A stretch of DNA of 64,000 bases. It comes from Chalara sp. BL73 (Eukaryota > Ascomycota > Leotiomycetes > Helotiales). This document shows positions 1-12,508 of this stretch, piece by piece. The stretch covers positions 62,001-126,000 of the forward strand of contig CAKJVC010000097.1 in assembly GCA_918026815.1 (NCBI GenBank), read 5' to 3'. The position numbers were made by a program, and so were the translations under genes. The notes beneath the pieces are model-generated. The model did not search any database and was not told the origin of the DNA. It saw only the letters and a program-made list of their open reading frames with translations. Each line of letters begins with the position of its first letter. Position 1 is the first letter of the stretch.

Positions 1-2756
1 AAGCAGTGATTGTAGTTGATTTAGTTGATCACTCTGCAAGGTTTCTCTTGAAAGCGGAGGCGGGGACGGGGGCGGGGGCGGGGGGCGTGAGGCGATTATT
101 GACTCCAGTCGATCGAATCGAGCATCATCCGGACTTTCTCTTGGAACATGTAAGATTTTGTCCCTCTCCTCCCTATTTTTCTCCGCTTGGTCGAGCAATA
201 CATCGAAAACCTCCCAGTCCAAGATTACTTCCTCCAAGCGTACCCTACTTTCAATCTCGTCTTTTTCAGCTCTGAATGCTGCTAGGGAGATGGCTGATGA
301 TACGAGGCTCTTAAGAGCCCTTCCGTTAAGCCATGAACTTTTACCCTCATGTAAATATCGATCCATTTTGTGAAGCATACTGGATCTAACTACAATGTTA
401 GGAATATTCTGCTCAACATTTTCGATAAGGTTTCGAAAGATTATCGACAGTCCATCATTCGTCAACTGCGGATAGGGGATTGTCACAGTAACCCGACTGT
501 CGAAGGCAACGTCAATGGCCTTGGCCTGATTCGTAGTCATAAACATTACACCTGGAAGTGAGATGTTAGTTCATTACATTTGCTGGGGGCACTGAGAGTA
601 TCTGTCACCTTCGAAATATTCGAGTCGATGTAAAAATACTATGTATGTGTTAATTTTTACTGCTAGATTCCTCGAGATACTTCTTCTTACCTGAAACTAG
701 GAGCGTCCGCTGTAGGTCAAGGTTGTCACGCGAAGCAAGATACACATCGGCCTCATCAATTAGAATGATTGCATTCCAGGCTCTCGCGCGCTCGAAGGTT
801 ATTCGTAGTTCTCTGTTGACCTTATCTGCATCCATGCCTAGGAATCCGCCTGTGAGTGTATATAGTGGTCTTCTTGTAATAGCAGCCATTGCCTCTAGAC
901 AAAAAAATTATCGTGATTAATAGGTAAGGTACCGGACTTTTTCGACGTTTACTTACCTGCTGTAAGTGTTTTCCCACACCCAGGTGGGCCTTGGAGCAAG
1001 AAAATGAGCCCTCGACCTTTTCTTGACACGAAATCAACTTCCCTACTAGGATTGTGGCTTGAGATCATACGCCTTATCAGCTCCTTTACGTCTGGCTTTA
1101 GAACTAACATATCCCCGATCTCAGGTCTATGAATCCATTCTCGTACGTCCTTTACCAAGAAGAAACCCCATGCTTTCTCAATCAACGCAAACCCTCTGAC
1201 TAGGCTTGGGCTTGTTATATATTCATTATCTTCATGTTCGGTTTTCTCTGTACAACTATCGTCCTTATAGGCAGATGGCAAGAAATCTTCATATGTGTGT
1301 GTATCCTTAGAATAATTTAATACTGTAGCCTGGCTGGGGTTCTCTCGGCAGTGAGTTTGGTAGTTGAGGATGATTGGCCCAGATACCTAGATGCTCGTTA
1401 AGTTTAAAGCGTATTGCGCGACCAATCGCTGGCATACATACATAACTAGGTGCAATTTCTTTTGCGTTAGAATTTCCTCCCAACGAATCTTGATTAATCC
1501 ATGCGGCTAGCAACTTTACGTCAGACATGCTCTAGGCGTGGACAACCTACGTACTTACTACATTGATAATGACAGTACGCATTCTTTAGCAAGTGTCGCC
1601 ACTTCACTCCGTTCTCGCGCAACAATTGTGATAGCAGATAGCCTGAAGCTTGTTCAACTTCATCGTGAAACCGTATAGGATAGAGTGGAAGTGCTGATAT
1701 TCGTTTGATACCAGGAAAACTGTCAATATGGAAGCGCTTGGACTTTGGGCCATACCACGTGCCGTCATAGTCCCATGACACGCAATCGACCACTTGTATC
1801 CCTACCCCATTTTGCTCTGTCAGGAAGCTCGACTCGACAATGTAAGCTTGGAAGTAGTAATTCTGCTGCTCGATAACCCGTGTGCCCGGTTTGAATAAAG
1901 TCCAGAGGATCTCGAAGCTAATTATTCTCTGGCTCTCAACAAGACGTTGGTACTCTGATTTAGTATCGTCGAGGTTGGTATCCATGAACGATTTCAAAGC
2001 TAGAAAGTGGCCAGTCTCGGCTTGGAATACGATATCCGTCACTAGATCAGTCTGACTTGCCCCGCGCTGCTCGATAGGGCGTGATATTATAGGTACGGTG
2101 CGTTCGGCGTCATAGCATTCCGGTACGCTTCCCATCTGGCTCACAGATTTATTGCCAGTCGGTGTATTCCCAGAATAGGCTTCAATTGGTGACTGCTCGT
2201 TTGAGATCAGTTTTTCGATATGTTCGTAGATAGCTGTGGCGGCGTGAAACAGAGGCTCGTAAGGTTTTGGAATGACGAGGACTTTGGAATTCAGATCCAG
2301 CGAAGGATAACTGCGAAGGATAGCTTTTAGAAAGGAACAGAGGGGTTGTGATGATATCTCGAGTTGTGTGGATTTGGGCTGTCCATTGTAGGCGACTCTT
2401 CGTCGCAATATTAAAGGCGAGTCTTTATACCGCCGGCTAGGCCGTTGACGATTTGCTGTTCGAATTGTCATGTCAACATCTCCAAATTGAGTTTCAATAT
2501 CAGTGATGTCAACCAGCTTAGACTCTGCCACTCTGGGCTCCAAATCAACGGGCGTAACTTGGAGAGAGTCCGCAAAGTTTCTGCTCGAAAATGCCTTGGG
2601 ATCCCGAGGGAGTGACCCCCTTCGGGCCAAATCATACTGCGAAATGGACATGTTCACTCTGTTTGAAACTTTAGTATCGCACAAATTTACTGGAAAGGAG
2701 GCCCAGTTCAGATCATCGAAGGGAGGATGAGCGTGAAACTTTGTTTGTGTTGCCAA
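1..2756 (-). CDS. AAA+ ATPase, fungal BCS1-like type with N-terminal DUF7025-like region (3' end outside window)
   Basis: Exons read on the minus strand: 2756-1541, 1386-957, 894-691 and 551 to the left edge. The reading frame is open at base 1, so the C-terminus is missing. The ATPase core is clear: Walker A GPPGCGKT, Walker B ILIDEADVYL, then a sensor-like stretch MTTNQAKAID and DSRV. The long N-terminal half with a GPIIL-NYQ region before the ATPase core matches the arrangement of large fungal AAA proteins annotated with DUF7025. The last visible residues are a proline run followed by Gln/Leu-rich sequence. These proteins are predicted ATP-driven remodelling factors of unknown substrate. 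The 5' end is unsettled: the frame at 2756 starts with TTG, the first in-frame ATG is near 2663, and an upstream exon (2967-2812, ending CAG|GTTAGG) might belong but does not join in frame cleanly. It is divergent from the gene at 3170. Confidence 0.85.
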
Positions 2757-3169
2757 TGATGGTTGCTCAGCTTGGCTAAGCCCTGCATGAAAAAAGAAAT
2801 TGGAGCCTAACCTGCCGCATAAAACCCTGGGAACCTCCCCTTTCAGACGCCAGCCAAAACATCAGCTCAAAGATCTTCTCCAATAAAACATATGCACGTC
2901 TGTTCCGCACCAAATTTGAGGCGCTAAACGCCAAGGTCATCCTTCCAGCATCTTCCCTCTGCTGCATCTTGTTCTCTAATTGAATCTGCGAATCCGGCTA
3001 CAAATCGGTCAACAATAACCCCAAGATGTTTCGCTGTAAGAAAGTTTATATGACCTAGTGCAATGCTCTAACATATCGAAGACTTCTAATCTATTTGAAG
3101 AGGCCCAAGTATTTTGCCCCTGCATACTTAACTTCATGTTGGAGACCTGACATCTATTGGTCCGTCATC

Positions 3170-5676
3170 ATGGAAACCGGGGGAGGCTCCCTTAGTCGAA
3201 GTTTGAGAAAGCAGAACCAACGTGCGAGGCATCCTCAAAGCAACGCAGTCAATCCATTGTCTATAATCAGCCCCAAGGAAAGCTTGAGAGCGATCCAAAA
3301 GCCGGTGTTTAATGAGATCCTCGAGACCGCTACCCAGGACTCAAATCTAGGGTTCGATGACCCAGGAAACTATGGTATTACTACTCGTAATCTTAATGGG
3401 GAGGAGGGACTTCTGCATATCGAAATCAAAACGTTGATTGCTGAGGCTACTTCGGATGACGTTCTCCTCACAAGCGAAGTGTTTGATGCTGCCAACCAGC
3501 TCTCATATGAACACATCTCACATATCGCAGATCAAGTATTATGCAACCTGGCTATCGTAGACCACGACAACCATGTGCTGATATTTCGCCATTGTTGGGA
3601 AGGGCGTCTGGTTGAATTCTCAGCTCCTTTGTATCTCGAAGCTCGCGCGATACTCAGCAGGCGATACAACCTTGATGACCCAAAGCAAATGCCGCAGATT
3701 ATCAGACCCGGAGAGACTGAAAGCAACAGGGGAGCTTATTTTGCACTAGTTGACTACTTGACTAGCTCTATTGCTCATTTCATGCTTACAACTGCTGTCT
3801 TTGCAGTCCTTGCCCGATGGCGCATTAAGCTAAAGGCAATATCGTACAATCCAGCCACATACGCTGAAGATGCTCTCATATTTGGAGAAGATGCTATACG
3901 ACAGTCTCAAAGCGGTAGTTTCAAATCGAGGTTCCAAGGTCTATATAATGGGGCTAATGCGAACACGGATCTCGTCCAAGTGGCATTGTTGGACAAGATA
4001 CAAAAGGGGTTAATGGAATTATCCGACCCGACAAAGAACATCGGATCCAAATCTCTCCTGGCAACCTTATATGCCGCTGCTGCACGACGCACAGAGAATT
4101 TCCAAGGTGCCGACGAAGAAGATACTCTAAGCTATGAAACTGGAATCCACCTCAGAGTTCACCTAGCCTTGATCTTAAAGCAAGTTGCCAATGGGTTGTA
4201 TTCGGATACAACCAAAGGCCTGGTTTGTTTTGAGGCTTTTACAACGGCCTACGAAGTCGGGCCTGAGAAATCACCCACTACCTTTAGTGGCGATCGTCAA
4301 GGTAACATTGTCACCTCTTCAGACGCCTCACATCTTAGAATCAGCATTCCGGCATTCGATCTCTTGAACGGCAATGCTAAGAAGATTTGTATTGCCCAAA
4401 GTCAATCTGGACCACCTCGCACTGAGACTTCATTTCCAAACACCCATCCAGCACCAAAAGAGCGCAACATGGCTAGCTTTACTTGCGTAACTCCCTACAA
4501 AACTACCCAACAAACTATCGAATTAGTTAAGGCAGGCGATGTTGTATCGATACTTGTACCTCTTGCGTTGGCAAGCCCGTTTGTTGCCCGAGAAACACAA
4601 TCGCTAATTCTGAATTTTGCTAGCTCTTCTAAAGAGAATGAGGTTATCAAACAAGATGGCCTTACTTCTCGATATTACTTCCGGCTCCAAACGGCTGAAT
4701 ATGTTCGTGAGAGTCAGGAAACACAACAAAAAGAGCAAATAGATAGAAGCGGTGCCATACCTATCTCTTCTAACCCATTGGGCACCAACAACTCATTAAT
4801 GGGGGGTTAGTTTTAGTCCTTACCGCCCATACGCTAGAGCACTTACTTATCTCCTTAGGATCAAACCATCGCAAACTGCACACGAGGGCCCAAGATCCGA
4901 GAATGCAAAGAAACTTGGCCCAAAATTACCTCAAATACGACGAAAAGATGCGACACTGGGTAACTAACGAGTCCTCCATAGTCGTTGAATGTAAGCTCTA
5001 CATAATCTTCATCCTCTTCGTCTCCGCCATCATTCTCCTCGGTGGAATCGCGATCGGCGTCACAGTTGGCGAACGCATCCCTGGCGTCGATCCCTGGGGG
5101 ATCACAAACTATTCCTGGCTCGTAGTCGGAGTGGTGCTCGTCTTTGCAAAGTCGCGATACGTCACCGACTGGCCCTGGCACGACTTCCTACGTATGCGCG
5201 TCGTATGTTCGTCTGTTAGTGACCTGGCCGAGGTTGGACAAGTCCCGGAGGAAATAGTTTTGATCAAGCTCCTGCTTGAAGAACACAAGACTACGTTGAG
5301 GACGACGGGCCCGTACAATGGAATGTTCAGTCGGAGAGCGGGGCAAGGGGAGGGCTTTGCAATCGATGTCCCGGTGGGTATTAATACGATGTTTGCAGCG
5401 GGCTTCATTGTTTTGAAGGTCAAGGGTGAGGAGGGCGACATTATCGTGGTTTTTGATTCGAGAAAGAGGACCGAGGTGCAGATAATGGGTCCAAGGGGTC
5501 AAAGTGGAGAGTGGCTTTCTTGTGTGGGTGTTGGCGGGAAGCTCTCCAGAGGATTAGAGGAAGCAAGTACTGCTAAAAAACCAAGGGGCCCGGATAATAT
5601 TTTCCTCTTGACTAGAAATGAGATAAAGTGGAGTAAGGTCATGGGTTTATTTGTAGAAGAAGCTTCCTTTGGTTAG
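3170..5676 (+). CDS. Fungal membrane protein of unknown function, two exons
   Basis: Two long reading frames join through one intron: exon 1 is 3170-4805, the donor is GTTAGT, the acceptor is CTTAG, and exon 2 is 4859-5676. The splice is phase-consistent and gives 817 residues. The ATG at 3170 (context catcATGG) is chosen because the open frame upstream to 3095 begins with TTG. Exon 2 carries one strong hydrophobic hairpin (IIFILFVSAIILLGGIAIGV, then YSWLVVGVVLVFA) followed by a soluble tail with a GPYNGMFSRR motif. I recall this hairpin-plus-tail arrangement from uncharacterised fungal proteins, but no function is known. A further hydrophobic stretch lies near HFMLTTAVFAVLA in exon 1. It shares a promoter region of about 0.4 kb with the AAA ATPase. 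Confidence 0.75.
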
Positions 5677-5784
5677 AAGGATGGCACGAATCTGAAGCCT
5701 ACTCTTCCTAGAGGACCTGCTGGAATATTCACGCGACTTGAGCTACAGCTTGACGTGCCACTTTGCTGCAAGGAACGTTTTAGG

Positions 5785-6250
5785 TCAAATTTTCCAAACG
5801 TCTTTAAGTCTCTCGTAATCATTCCACCCACAAGCAGCAAGTATCTCTAGCAACGTAGCCCAATTAGCTAGCGTCCGCATGCCCATTAAAACAAAGCCTT
5901 CGCTCCAAATATGACATCTCGCCAGCATAAAGTCCGCTGGTACCAAGCTTATAGTAAATGACCCCATCGTCATAATGGAAAATCCGGACCAAGAGCCCGC
6001 ACTTGAAGCTTGTCGTGGCAGGGGTAGGTGTTCCAGAGCTTGTCCCTGTAAAGCCTGGCCACCGTTATCCCTGCGTTATGAAAAATGCACTCTTCTACGG
6101 TGTGCAACCAAAAACTCGCGACTGCTGGGGAAAGACGGGAGTGGGGAGCGAAAATCTCCAGAAAGGTGAGGAATAGATGCTGGTCACATGAGGCCGAGAG
6201 GTTTTTATGGAGAAGCCATGACAGGGGGTGCGCTGCGAACAAGAATAGGG
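5785..6250 (-). pseudogene. Relic of an unidentified gene, frame-broken
   Basis: On the minus strand, about 90 residues of protein-like sequence (HPLSWLLHKNLSASCDQHLF and onward to LQVRALGPDFPL) end at a stop. A second stretch beginning MTMGSFTISLVPADFM continues at once in a frame shifted by one base (near 5970). The continuity of sense across the shift suggests a gene inactivated by an indel rather than two chance frames. Nothing upstream of 6250 on this strand gives a convincing start. I do not recognise the family. A sequencing indel is an alternative explanation. Confidence 0.4.
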
Positions 6251-6650
6251 AGCTCTGGAAGCATAAACGCTTGGCTCAGGAGTTGCCTGAAACTGATGAG
6301 ACCAGTGACAACTTAAATCCAAGATTTTTTTTCCCCCATGGCTCAAGCGGTCAGAAATGTCCCCGGTCAACATTATTGGTCTAGGGACCTAAGATACCTC
6401 GCGAAGGGATATGATTGTCGGCGTGCGTGAGCTAGCAGCCATACCTGGATGGATTATGTTACAAATTTATTGGCATAGCCCTCACTCCCGATTAAGTAGC
6501 ATTTGTTAATGCAACCTCCATAACCAAACTCCTATCCAACAGCATCCCGGAACCAGCCATTCAAGGCCTTGTCAATTTGTGAAAATAGCCCGTTGCACTT
6601 GCGCCAAAACCCTTCCTCGCCCACCTGAGAACGATGCCTAGTTCTCGCCG

Positions 6651-8352
6651 TTACTTCTTGTCCCCGTACATACCGACCAGCACCCCATTCCCAGAACTGA
6701 GCGTTAAATGCAGCCCCTCGCACCACGGCCTGTTATCCCTTGCCTCAATCCTCTCAAATTCCTGGACGAGTCTCACAACAACATAGCTCGCCTCCGTCAG
6801 CGCAAACTGCTGACCAATGCAAATCCTAGGACCACCGTTGAATGGCAAATATCCCCAACCAGGGCGGAGGTTCTCCCAGCGCTCAGGCCGGAAGGTGTCG
6901 GCATCGGGGCCGAAAATATCTCGCCGCCGGTGCATGGAGAAGGTGCTATAGGCTACGGCTTGGCCTTTGGCTATGAAGATCGGGGAACTACCCGAGGGGC
7001 CGCCGCCGGTGGGGATGGTGGTGTTCTTCGTTGCGAAGCGGGAGTTAAAAGGGACCGATGGGTAGAGGCGGAGGCCTTGGGGGTATATTATATTAGCCTC
7101 TCTTTCGTTTGTATAACACAGCAAACATGGGTAAGTGAAGGAGGAGGGGAAGGAAGTGGAAAGACTAACCCTCATTCAAAACCCATTTCAGATACCTCAT
7201 CCCTCGCAGAACTTCATATCCTGGTCTCCGGCCATCTAGCTCAGCTACTTCGGCCTTGAGTTTTGCCCATACTTCCGGTCTTCTCGCTAGCTCGTAGAGG
7301 GTATTGCTCAAAAGCCCGGCGGTGGTATCCCTCCCCGCTAACAAAATATTCAAAAGCTCCGAGCGGATCTGAATTGGGTCATCCGTAGCGAGTGCTAGTT
7401 CATTGGCGAAGATGTACTTCCCTTTCTCCTTCTCGCCTCCATTCTCGCCTTGATGGAGGTGTTCCCTCCGGTATTCCAGTGCTTTGGCAACGAAGCGGTC
7501 AATATAAGCATGCACGAAACTACAGCTCCTATCAAAATCTCCGCTCTTATACAGGCCCACAAATGAGCCCAATCGCAGTCTCGTAGGCAGGTAGTTTTGC
7601 GCATTGTCGAAATTTTGCGCGAAGAGATGTTGGTCACTTCCCTGAGGGGCGGAAAGAGAGTTTACTGATTCTCCCAGCAAAAATTCGGTGGCGGAATCAA
7701 GCGTAAGTTGAAAAAACAGGGGTTGGAGATCGATTGGAGCCCCGTTCTTGGGAATTTTAGAGATAAGGGTTTGGATATGTGCTTCGTATATTGCGAGATC
7801 TGATAGTTGGTTTTTGGTGAAGGAAGGACGGACAAGTGCCTATAAATATTCGGTTAGGCTTTCTATTATTTGAGCTGGGGGTTAAATGTTTCTGATTAGG
7901 AATGTGCAATAACAATAATTCACCCTTGAATGCTCCCACATTTGCCCGTCGCTAGTAAAAATCCCGGTTCCCAAAAACGCTCCTAGTGCATCCATACGTC
8001 TTCCTAACCCAAAATCCGTAAACTGCGTGCTCAACAGCGCCTTTACATTCTCAGGCTCAATCGTAACATGTATTTTTCGCCCCATAATAGCCACGCTAAA
8101 CGTATTTCCAAGTTCGCGGTGACGGGCTAATGCATCCGGGAGCAGCTGTTTGGCTTTTGCTAGGCGGATTTGCTTCAGGAAGTTTGTGAGGCCTAGGATA
8201 CGTTCAAACTGGGGTATGCGGGGCGCTGGCTCGCAATTGTGCCTTTTAGCAAAGCTGTATGCTATTATAAAGGAAATGATATACGTGACCACGAAATAGA
8301 TAGTTAGTAGGAGGACGAGGAGGGTGAAGGTTGAGCTTGTGAAAACCTCCAT
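6651..8352 (-). CDS. Cytochrome P450, CYP52-like (alkane/fatty-acid hydroxylase type)
   Basis: Three exons on the minus strand (8352-7924, 7839-7170, 7075-6651) give 507 residues. The N-terminus is a hydrophobic ER anchor (TLLVLLLTIYFVVTYII). The I-helix motif is AGRDTTAG. The ExxR motif (E-G-L-R in LNEGLRLYPS) is rebuilt exactly across the second intron. FRPERW follows, and the haem-binding loop is FNGGPRICIGQQ, whose cysteine ligates iron. The FNGGPRICIGQQFALTEA wording is characteristic of the CYP52 clan, whose known members omega-hydroxylate alkanes and fatty acids. The substrate here is inferred. The start codon lies only 13 bp from the left boundary of the 6.66 kb repeat unit, so the promoter sits inside the duplicated segment. 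Confidence 0.92.
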
Positions 8353-8365
8353 GATGTTTGTGTCT

Positions 8366-10581
8366 TAATAGATGCCAACAGCAGAGTATATTGCTCTAAA
8401 ATTTGTGCAGGTATCTTCTTAGAAATGTCTGAATAGATTCAAGCTATGGATATCCCTTGAATTTAAAACAAATCTCGCGATATTGCAGTGATAGCCCTCT
8501 TGATAAAGTGTGCCTTAGTTAAATTTACATATTCGTCAGAGTCGGAAAGTCGGCGCACTGACGGAGAGTAATTCCACCGATGCAGTGATCTTAAGGTTTG
8601 CAAAATAACACTATCTTTATACAACAGGAGGAAAGGCGGGCGGGGGCGGATAGATACAAAAGGTGGAGACATTTACCGAGGCAAGTCATTGATGATCGGC
8701 CTGTGACAGAACCGGATGTCGGTGCTTAGACAGATCCGAAAGGCTCCTTATAAAATATTAAGGTAATACCAGTGTGCACTAGCGCTATTGTAGCTAGCCG
8801 GGCTTTAGTTCCCACCGAGGACGGCAAGAATGTCACGTGCTCTGGGGTAATAAGGGGTTCGGTAGAGGCTTTGGGTCTCGGCACGTAAGGGATCGCCAGG
8901 GGTACGGAGGGAATGAGTAGGAGGTTCGGGGCGTAGTAGAAAGGCCAGAGTTTAGTCTTTGTATCAATAGAGTTTATTCGTGCCACACTACTCAATCTGC
9001 CTTACAATTACTGTTAAAAATTTATGTTAAAAACTTGTTAATACCAGCATAAAACAAGTACTGTCACGGCCCTGGCACTATCTCGCTACGATGTCCTAAA
9101 GGCTCGGCCCCTGACATCACGAGGCCTCGCTTAGAGCCATCATCAATAACAAGGAACCATAATCACACCAGCAAGAGCGTGGTTACAACTACTACGCCTT
9201 TGCTACGTGATAGGCATCCGATAGTTACATTTGATACTTGAACATAGCAAATTAGAATACAAAAATATATTATATTATATCCGCAAATAAGTTTAACTGT
9301 ACCGTTGTATGATTTGGGCTAGTTAACAGGTATAATGGAACTGAGTAAAATAACATAGCTTGCTTTGGACGGTGTTTTAGTTTGTGCCGGGTAAAAAGCA
9401 AAGCGTCCTGGACTTGGCCGCTAAGCTAACTTTTGTTTATCTGGTAGCCGCAATGCAGCCAGAAATTATGCTTCCTGCTAGATTTAGCTGCTATCCATAG
9501 ATAAGAAAAAACGGCTGGTGAGGCGAATAGGGTTCCTAGATAGCACAGGGGTAATAAGGGACTAACAATAGAAGAGCCTTATTGGTTGCTGCTGTATCGG
9601 TCGCTAATATAAAGCGTTAAAACTTGGTCCCTTCAAAAATGTCTTCCAAAGTACAGTTTCTGTTGGTATCACGGGCTTACCTTCCACGGGGCAAAAGGCG
9701 CAGCTCTACTTTGTAGGCCACGCTCTTGCTCTTGATGGATATGGTAATGATTGTTGTTGTATTAGGTTCTACTCTAGATTCTACAAAATGGGGGTTGTGC
9801 GGACCACGTGACCTGGTGGGTCGTATGTGGTTCCGTAAACCCCTACTTCCTACAGTTTCTTTGGATACCAGAATAATTGGTAGCCTGTGTTATCAGTAGT
9901 GTGACGGGTAAAACTGTACCACTGCACCATACAACCCAAAAGTGAATCCACTGATTGTCGAACATACTACAGTGATATATATACCCTCCTAATTCTCCGT
10001 AACAAGTAGTATAAAATTTTGGCCCTTGCACGCACAATTTGATTAGTTACCAAGTTTTCTTGCACAGTTACTGCAGAACTACTACAGTATTTTGTACATT
10101 TTGTACAAAACACACCAGAAATACCTCTGCTCGCGTTTAAATTTTAAACGGCTCACTAAAGATGGTCCGAACTTTTTAATATTGTGCATACTACTAGTAA
10201 TACTGATGGTAGCTATACCACAAATTAGTATGATTTCAGAGACCTGATACATTTGGGAACACTTTATTCTATAGATAGTTTTATTTTATAGAACCTTTAT
10301 TCTATATTAAATATTAAGTAGTTAAGCTCCTCCCATACGCTTGATATCTCTACGCCCACGTACTCCTAATAGGGAAATTTATCCTTATCCCCTACTTAAA
10401 GAACCGTATTTTGCCCTATGGAAGCACAAGCGGCGTCGAAAGTGATCGGGGACGCAAATGAAGCAGCAGTCTCATTGCCCTTCCCAAGCTGAACAAGTGT
10501 TTGCCCTAACAAGCTACAGTCAGCAAGTGTTGGCCGTAGGTAGAAAATGGCCCCTCAAGGAAAGGAAACCCCTAAGAAGGA
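8366..10581. other. AT-rich non-coding stretch of copy A
   Basis: Between the P450 start and the carboxylesterase end. Short frames near 8463-8672 and 8726-8995 (minus) show no recognisable domain. The DNA is rich in TA/AT steps and has palindromic spots such as TTTTGTACATTTTGTACAAAA near 10090 and GTTTAAATTTTAAAC near 10135. It could be decayed transposon sequence, but I see no transposase, reverse transcriptase or paired terminal repeats. The same stretch recurs at 15027-17241. Confidence 0.5.
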
Positions 10582-12508
10582 TCAATGAAAATAGAAGCTC
10601 ATACCATTAGCGCGATACCCTGGCCATCCCAGTTTCCTCAACGCGTTCTTCGGCTCTCGTGCAAACCCCGCCCAGGCATCCATTATGTACTGCTGCACCT
10701 TACCCTCCACCGGCACATTCGCCTCTTGCGTCATTTCCTCCACGGTGCCAAACACGAACCCGATTTCACTCTGGTGCCAGGCACCCGAGCCTGGGTAAAG
10801 GAAGGTGTTGGGGTACTGGCCGAACCAGCGGTATCGCCAGGTAGGAACTCCGTGGAGAGCGCGGAAGAAGGCGGCCTTGGCAGTTGGACATTCGAAGTAG
10901 TTCAGATTGTAGGCGGTGCGGCCAACGGGGCCGAGAGCGGCATAAATGGCTGGCGCGACAAGACCGAGGAATCCGGCTTCGTGGTCAGTGTTGCCAACAA
11001 GGACGGGCTGAGTGAGGGGAAGGCATTAGCAGCGAGGTAATAAACCAAGAAGAGGTGGGGTTTCTTACTACTTGGGTAAAATTTCCCGCTAGACTCCTGG
11101 ATTCATAGTCACTGAATACGAGAGTCTCATCGATGGTTGGGGCAAAGGTTCCTAGGAAATTCGAGTTCGCAGGTGCCAGTGCGGAGGCGGCTAGGACGTC
11201 GGTGAAAGACTTTCCCCTCACGCAACTCAGACTCGCTTCCAGCCCTACACTCCCTTGGGCTCCGCATCCCAGCTGCACAGATGTGAACCACCAGGCCGCG
11301 AGGTTGTGGTGCTGTGTGATATTGAATGCGGTTGCGGTCCCACTCTGTAGTATAAAGCCCCCAACGATCGGGTCTTGAGTGTATGCGTACGAGTACATAT
11401 CTGCACTCGACGCACCTGCGCTGTTGCCAACAAGGGTAATGCGGTTGGGGTCGCCGTTGAAGGCGGCGATATTATCGCGCACCCATTCAATCGCTAAGCG
11501 CTGGTCCTGCAATCCAACATTCTGGGGGTAGCCTGGGAGGCCGGGGAAGCCGAAGATGTTGAGACGGTAGCTATGAAATGAGGGATTCAGGTCAGCGTGG
11601 GCGTGGGTTTGGGCTTTGGCTTTTTCTCTAGGCTGGTTGAGGAGTGAGTAGCTTGGCTTACTTTATAGAAACTACGACAATGTCTTCCGTATCCGCGAGG
11701 TGTTGACCAGAGGATACGGACGCGTGTGATGTGCCTACTTGGTAGGCTGTAGGTCAGTTAGCCTCGCTCCTTTTCTCCCCATCGCGATATTTGGAGGGGA
11801 GGGGAGACGGAGGGGAAACCCACAACCGCCATAGAGCCACAAAAGAACCGCCTTCTTCTTTCCAGTTCGGTATTTAGTCCAGACGTTAAGTGACAGACAG
11901 TCCTCGCTCTGGGTGTGGCCAACTTGATCGAGCATCAAGAAGATGTTGCGTGCATTTGTGGGGAAGCCGGTGAGATTGACGCTTGAAAGGGGAAGCGTGT
12001 TTGCGGGACAGTCACTGCACCCATTGAGGATTACCAGTTAACATTGGCATTAGCATTAACATTATAATTACAAGGGGACATTGGGGTACGGAGTGGGCAG
12101 CGGTGGAAAGCTTGACCAGAAAGCTTAAACACGGTGTTGGGTGTGCTCGCTTACGGTGACTGGAAGGCAGACAGGCAGGGCCGGGTCAGCAATCTCTCAA
12201 GAACGGGGAAGGGGTTTGTCCAAGTATTTTGGGCATTAACCTTAACTCACGAAATTTGACCCGTCCACCGTCCCACCAGGATTCACATATGCCAACGGCG
12301 GCGCAAACCTCAGCGCTCCTACTGGCGGCTTCGCGTACCTGATGCCGAGATACTCAGACACCTGTGAGGCGTTTGGAGCTGGATGACCAGTCACGAAACC
12401 GCTGGTCGTCTTGACGCGCTTGCCGACATTGTTGGCATTGTTATTATTGTCAATGGCCGCGCCAATGACGGCATTGGGGAGCAGAAGGGAGAGCAAAAGG
12501 AAATTCAT
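10582..12508 (-). CDS. Secreted type-B carboxylesterase/lipase, copy A
   Basis: Six exons on the minus strand: 12508-12251, 12159-12155, 12014-11824, 11746-11662, 11570-11069 and 11007-10582, all phase-consistent, giving 488 residues. The second exon is only five bases (TCACC), bounded by AG and GT. It restores the frame and yields F-S-P-D-C-P. The protein starts with a signal peptide (MNFLLLSLLLPNAVIGA), followed by EYLGIRYAKPPVG, SEDCLSLNVW, an oxyanion-loop LYGGS, and the nucleophile elbow GNSAG (Ser near residue 230, with Asn where most family members have Glu). The acid lies in APTIDET and the histidine in GAWHQSE. Known members hydrolyse carboxylic esters outside the cell. The exact C-terminus is uncertain because a GTATGA donor lies just before the stop. 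Confidence 0.88.

Noticed and set aside
1307..1528. Minus-strand 73-codon frame starting MSDVKLLAAW as an exon of the AAA ATPase.
   Set aside because: Its frame does not meet the next exon. Treating it as intron between 1541 and 1386 gives a phase-0 join and family-like sequence instead.
9062..9120. TGTCACGGCC start, reminiscent of fungal LTR ends.
   Set aside because: No matching second terminal repeat, primer-binding site, polypurine tract or reverse transcriptase could be found nearby.
10585..11040. Long plus-strand frame of 151 codons (repeated at 17245-17700).
   Set aside because: It lies antisense to the last exon of the carboxylesterase, which has clear family motifs; GC-rich third positions there open the opposite strand by chance.
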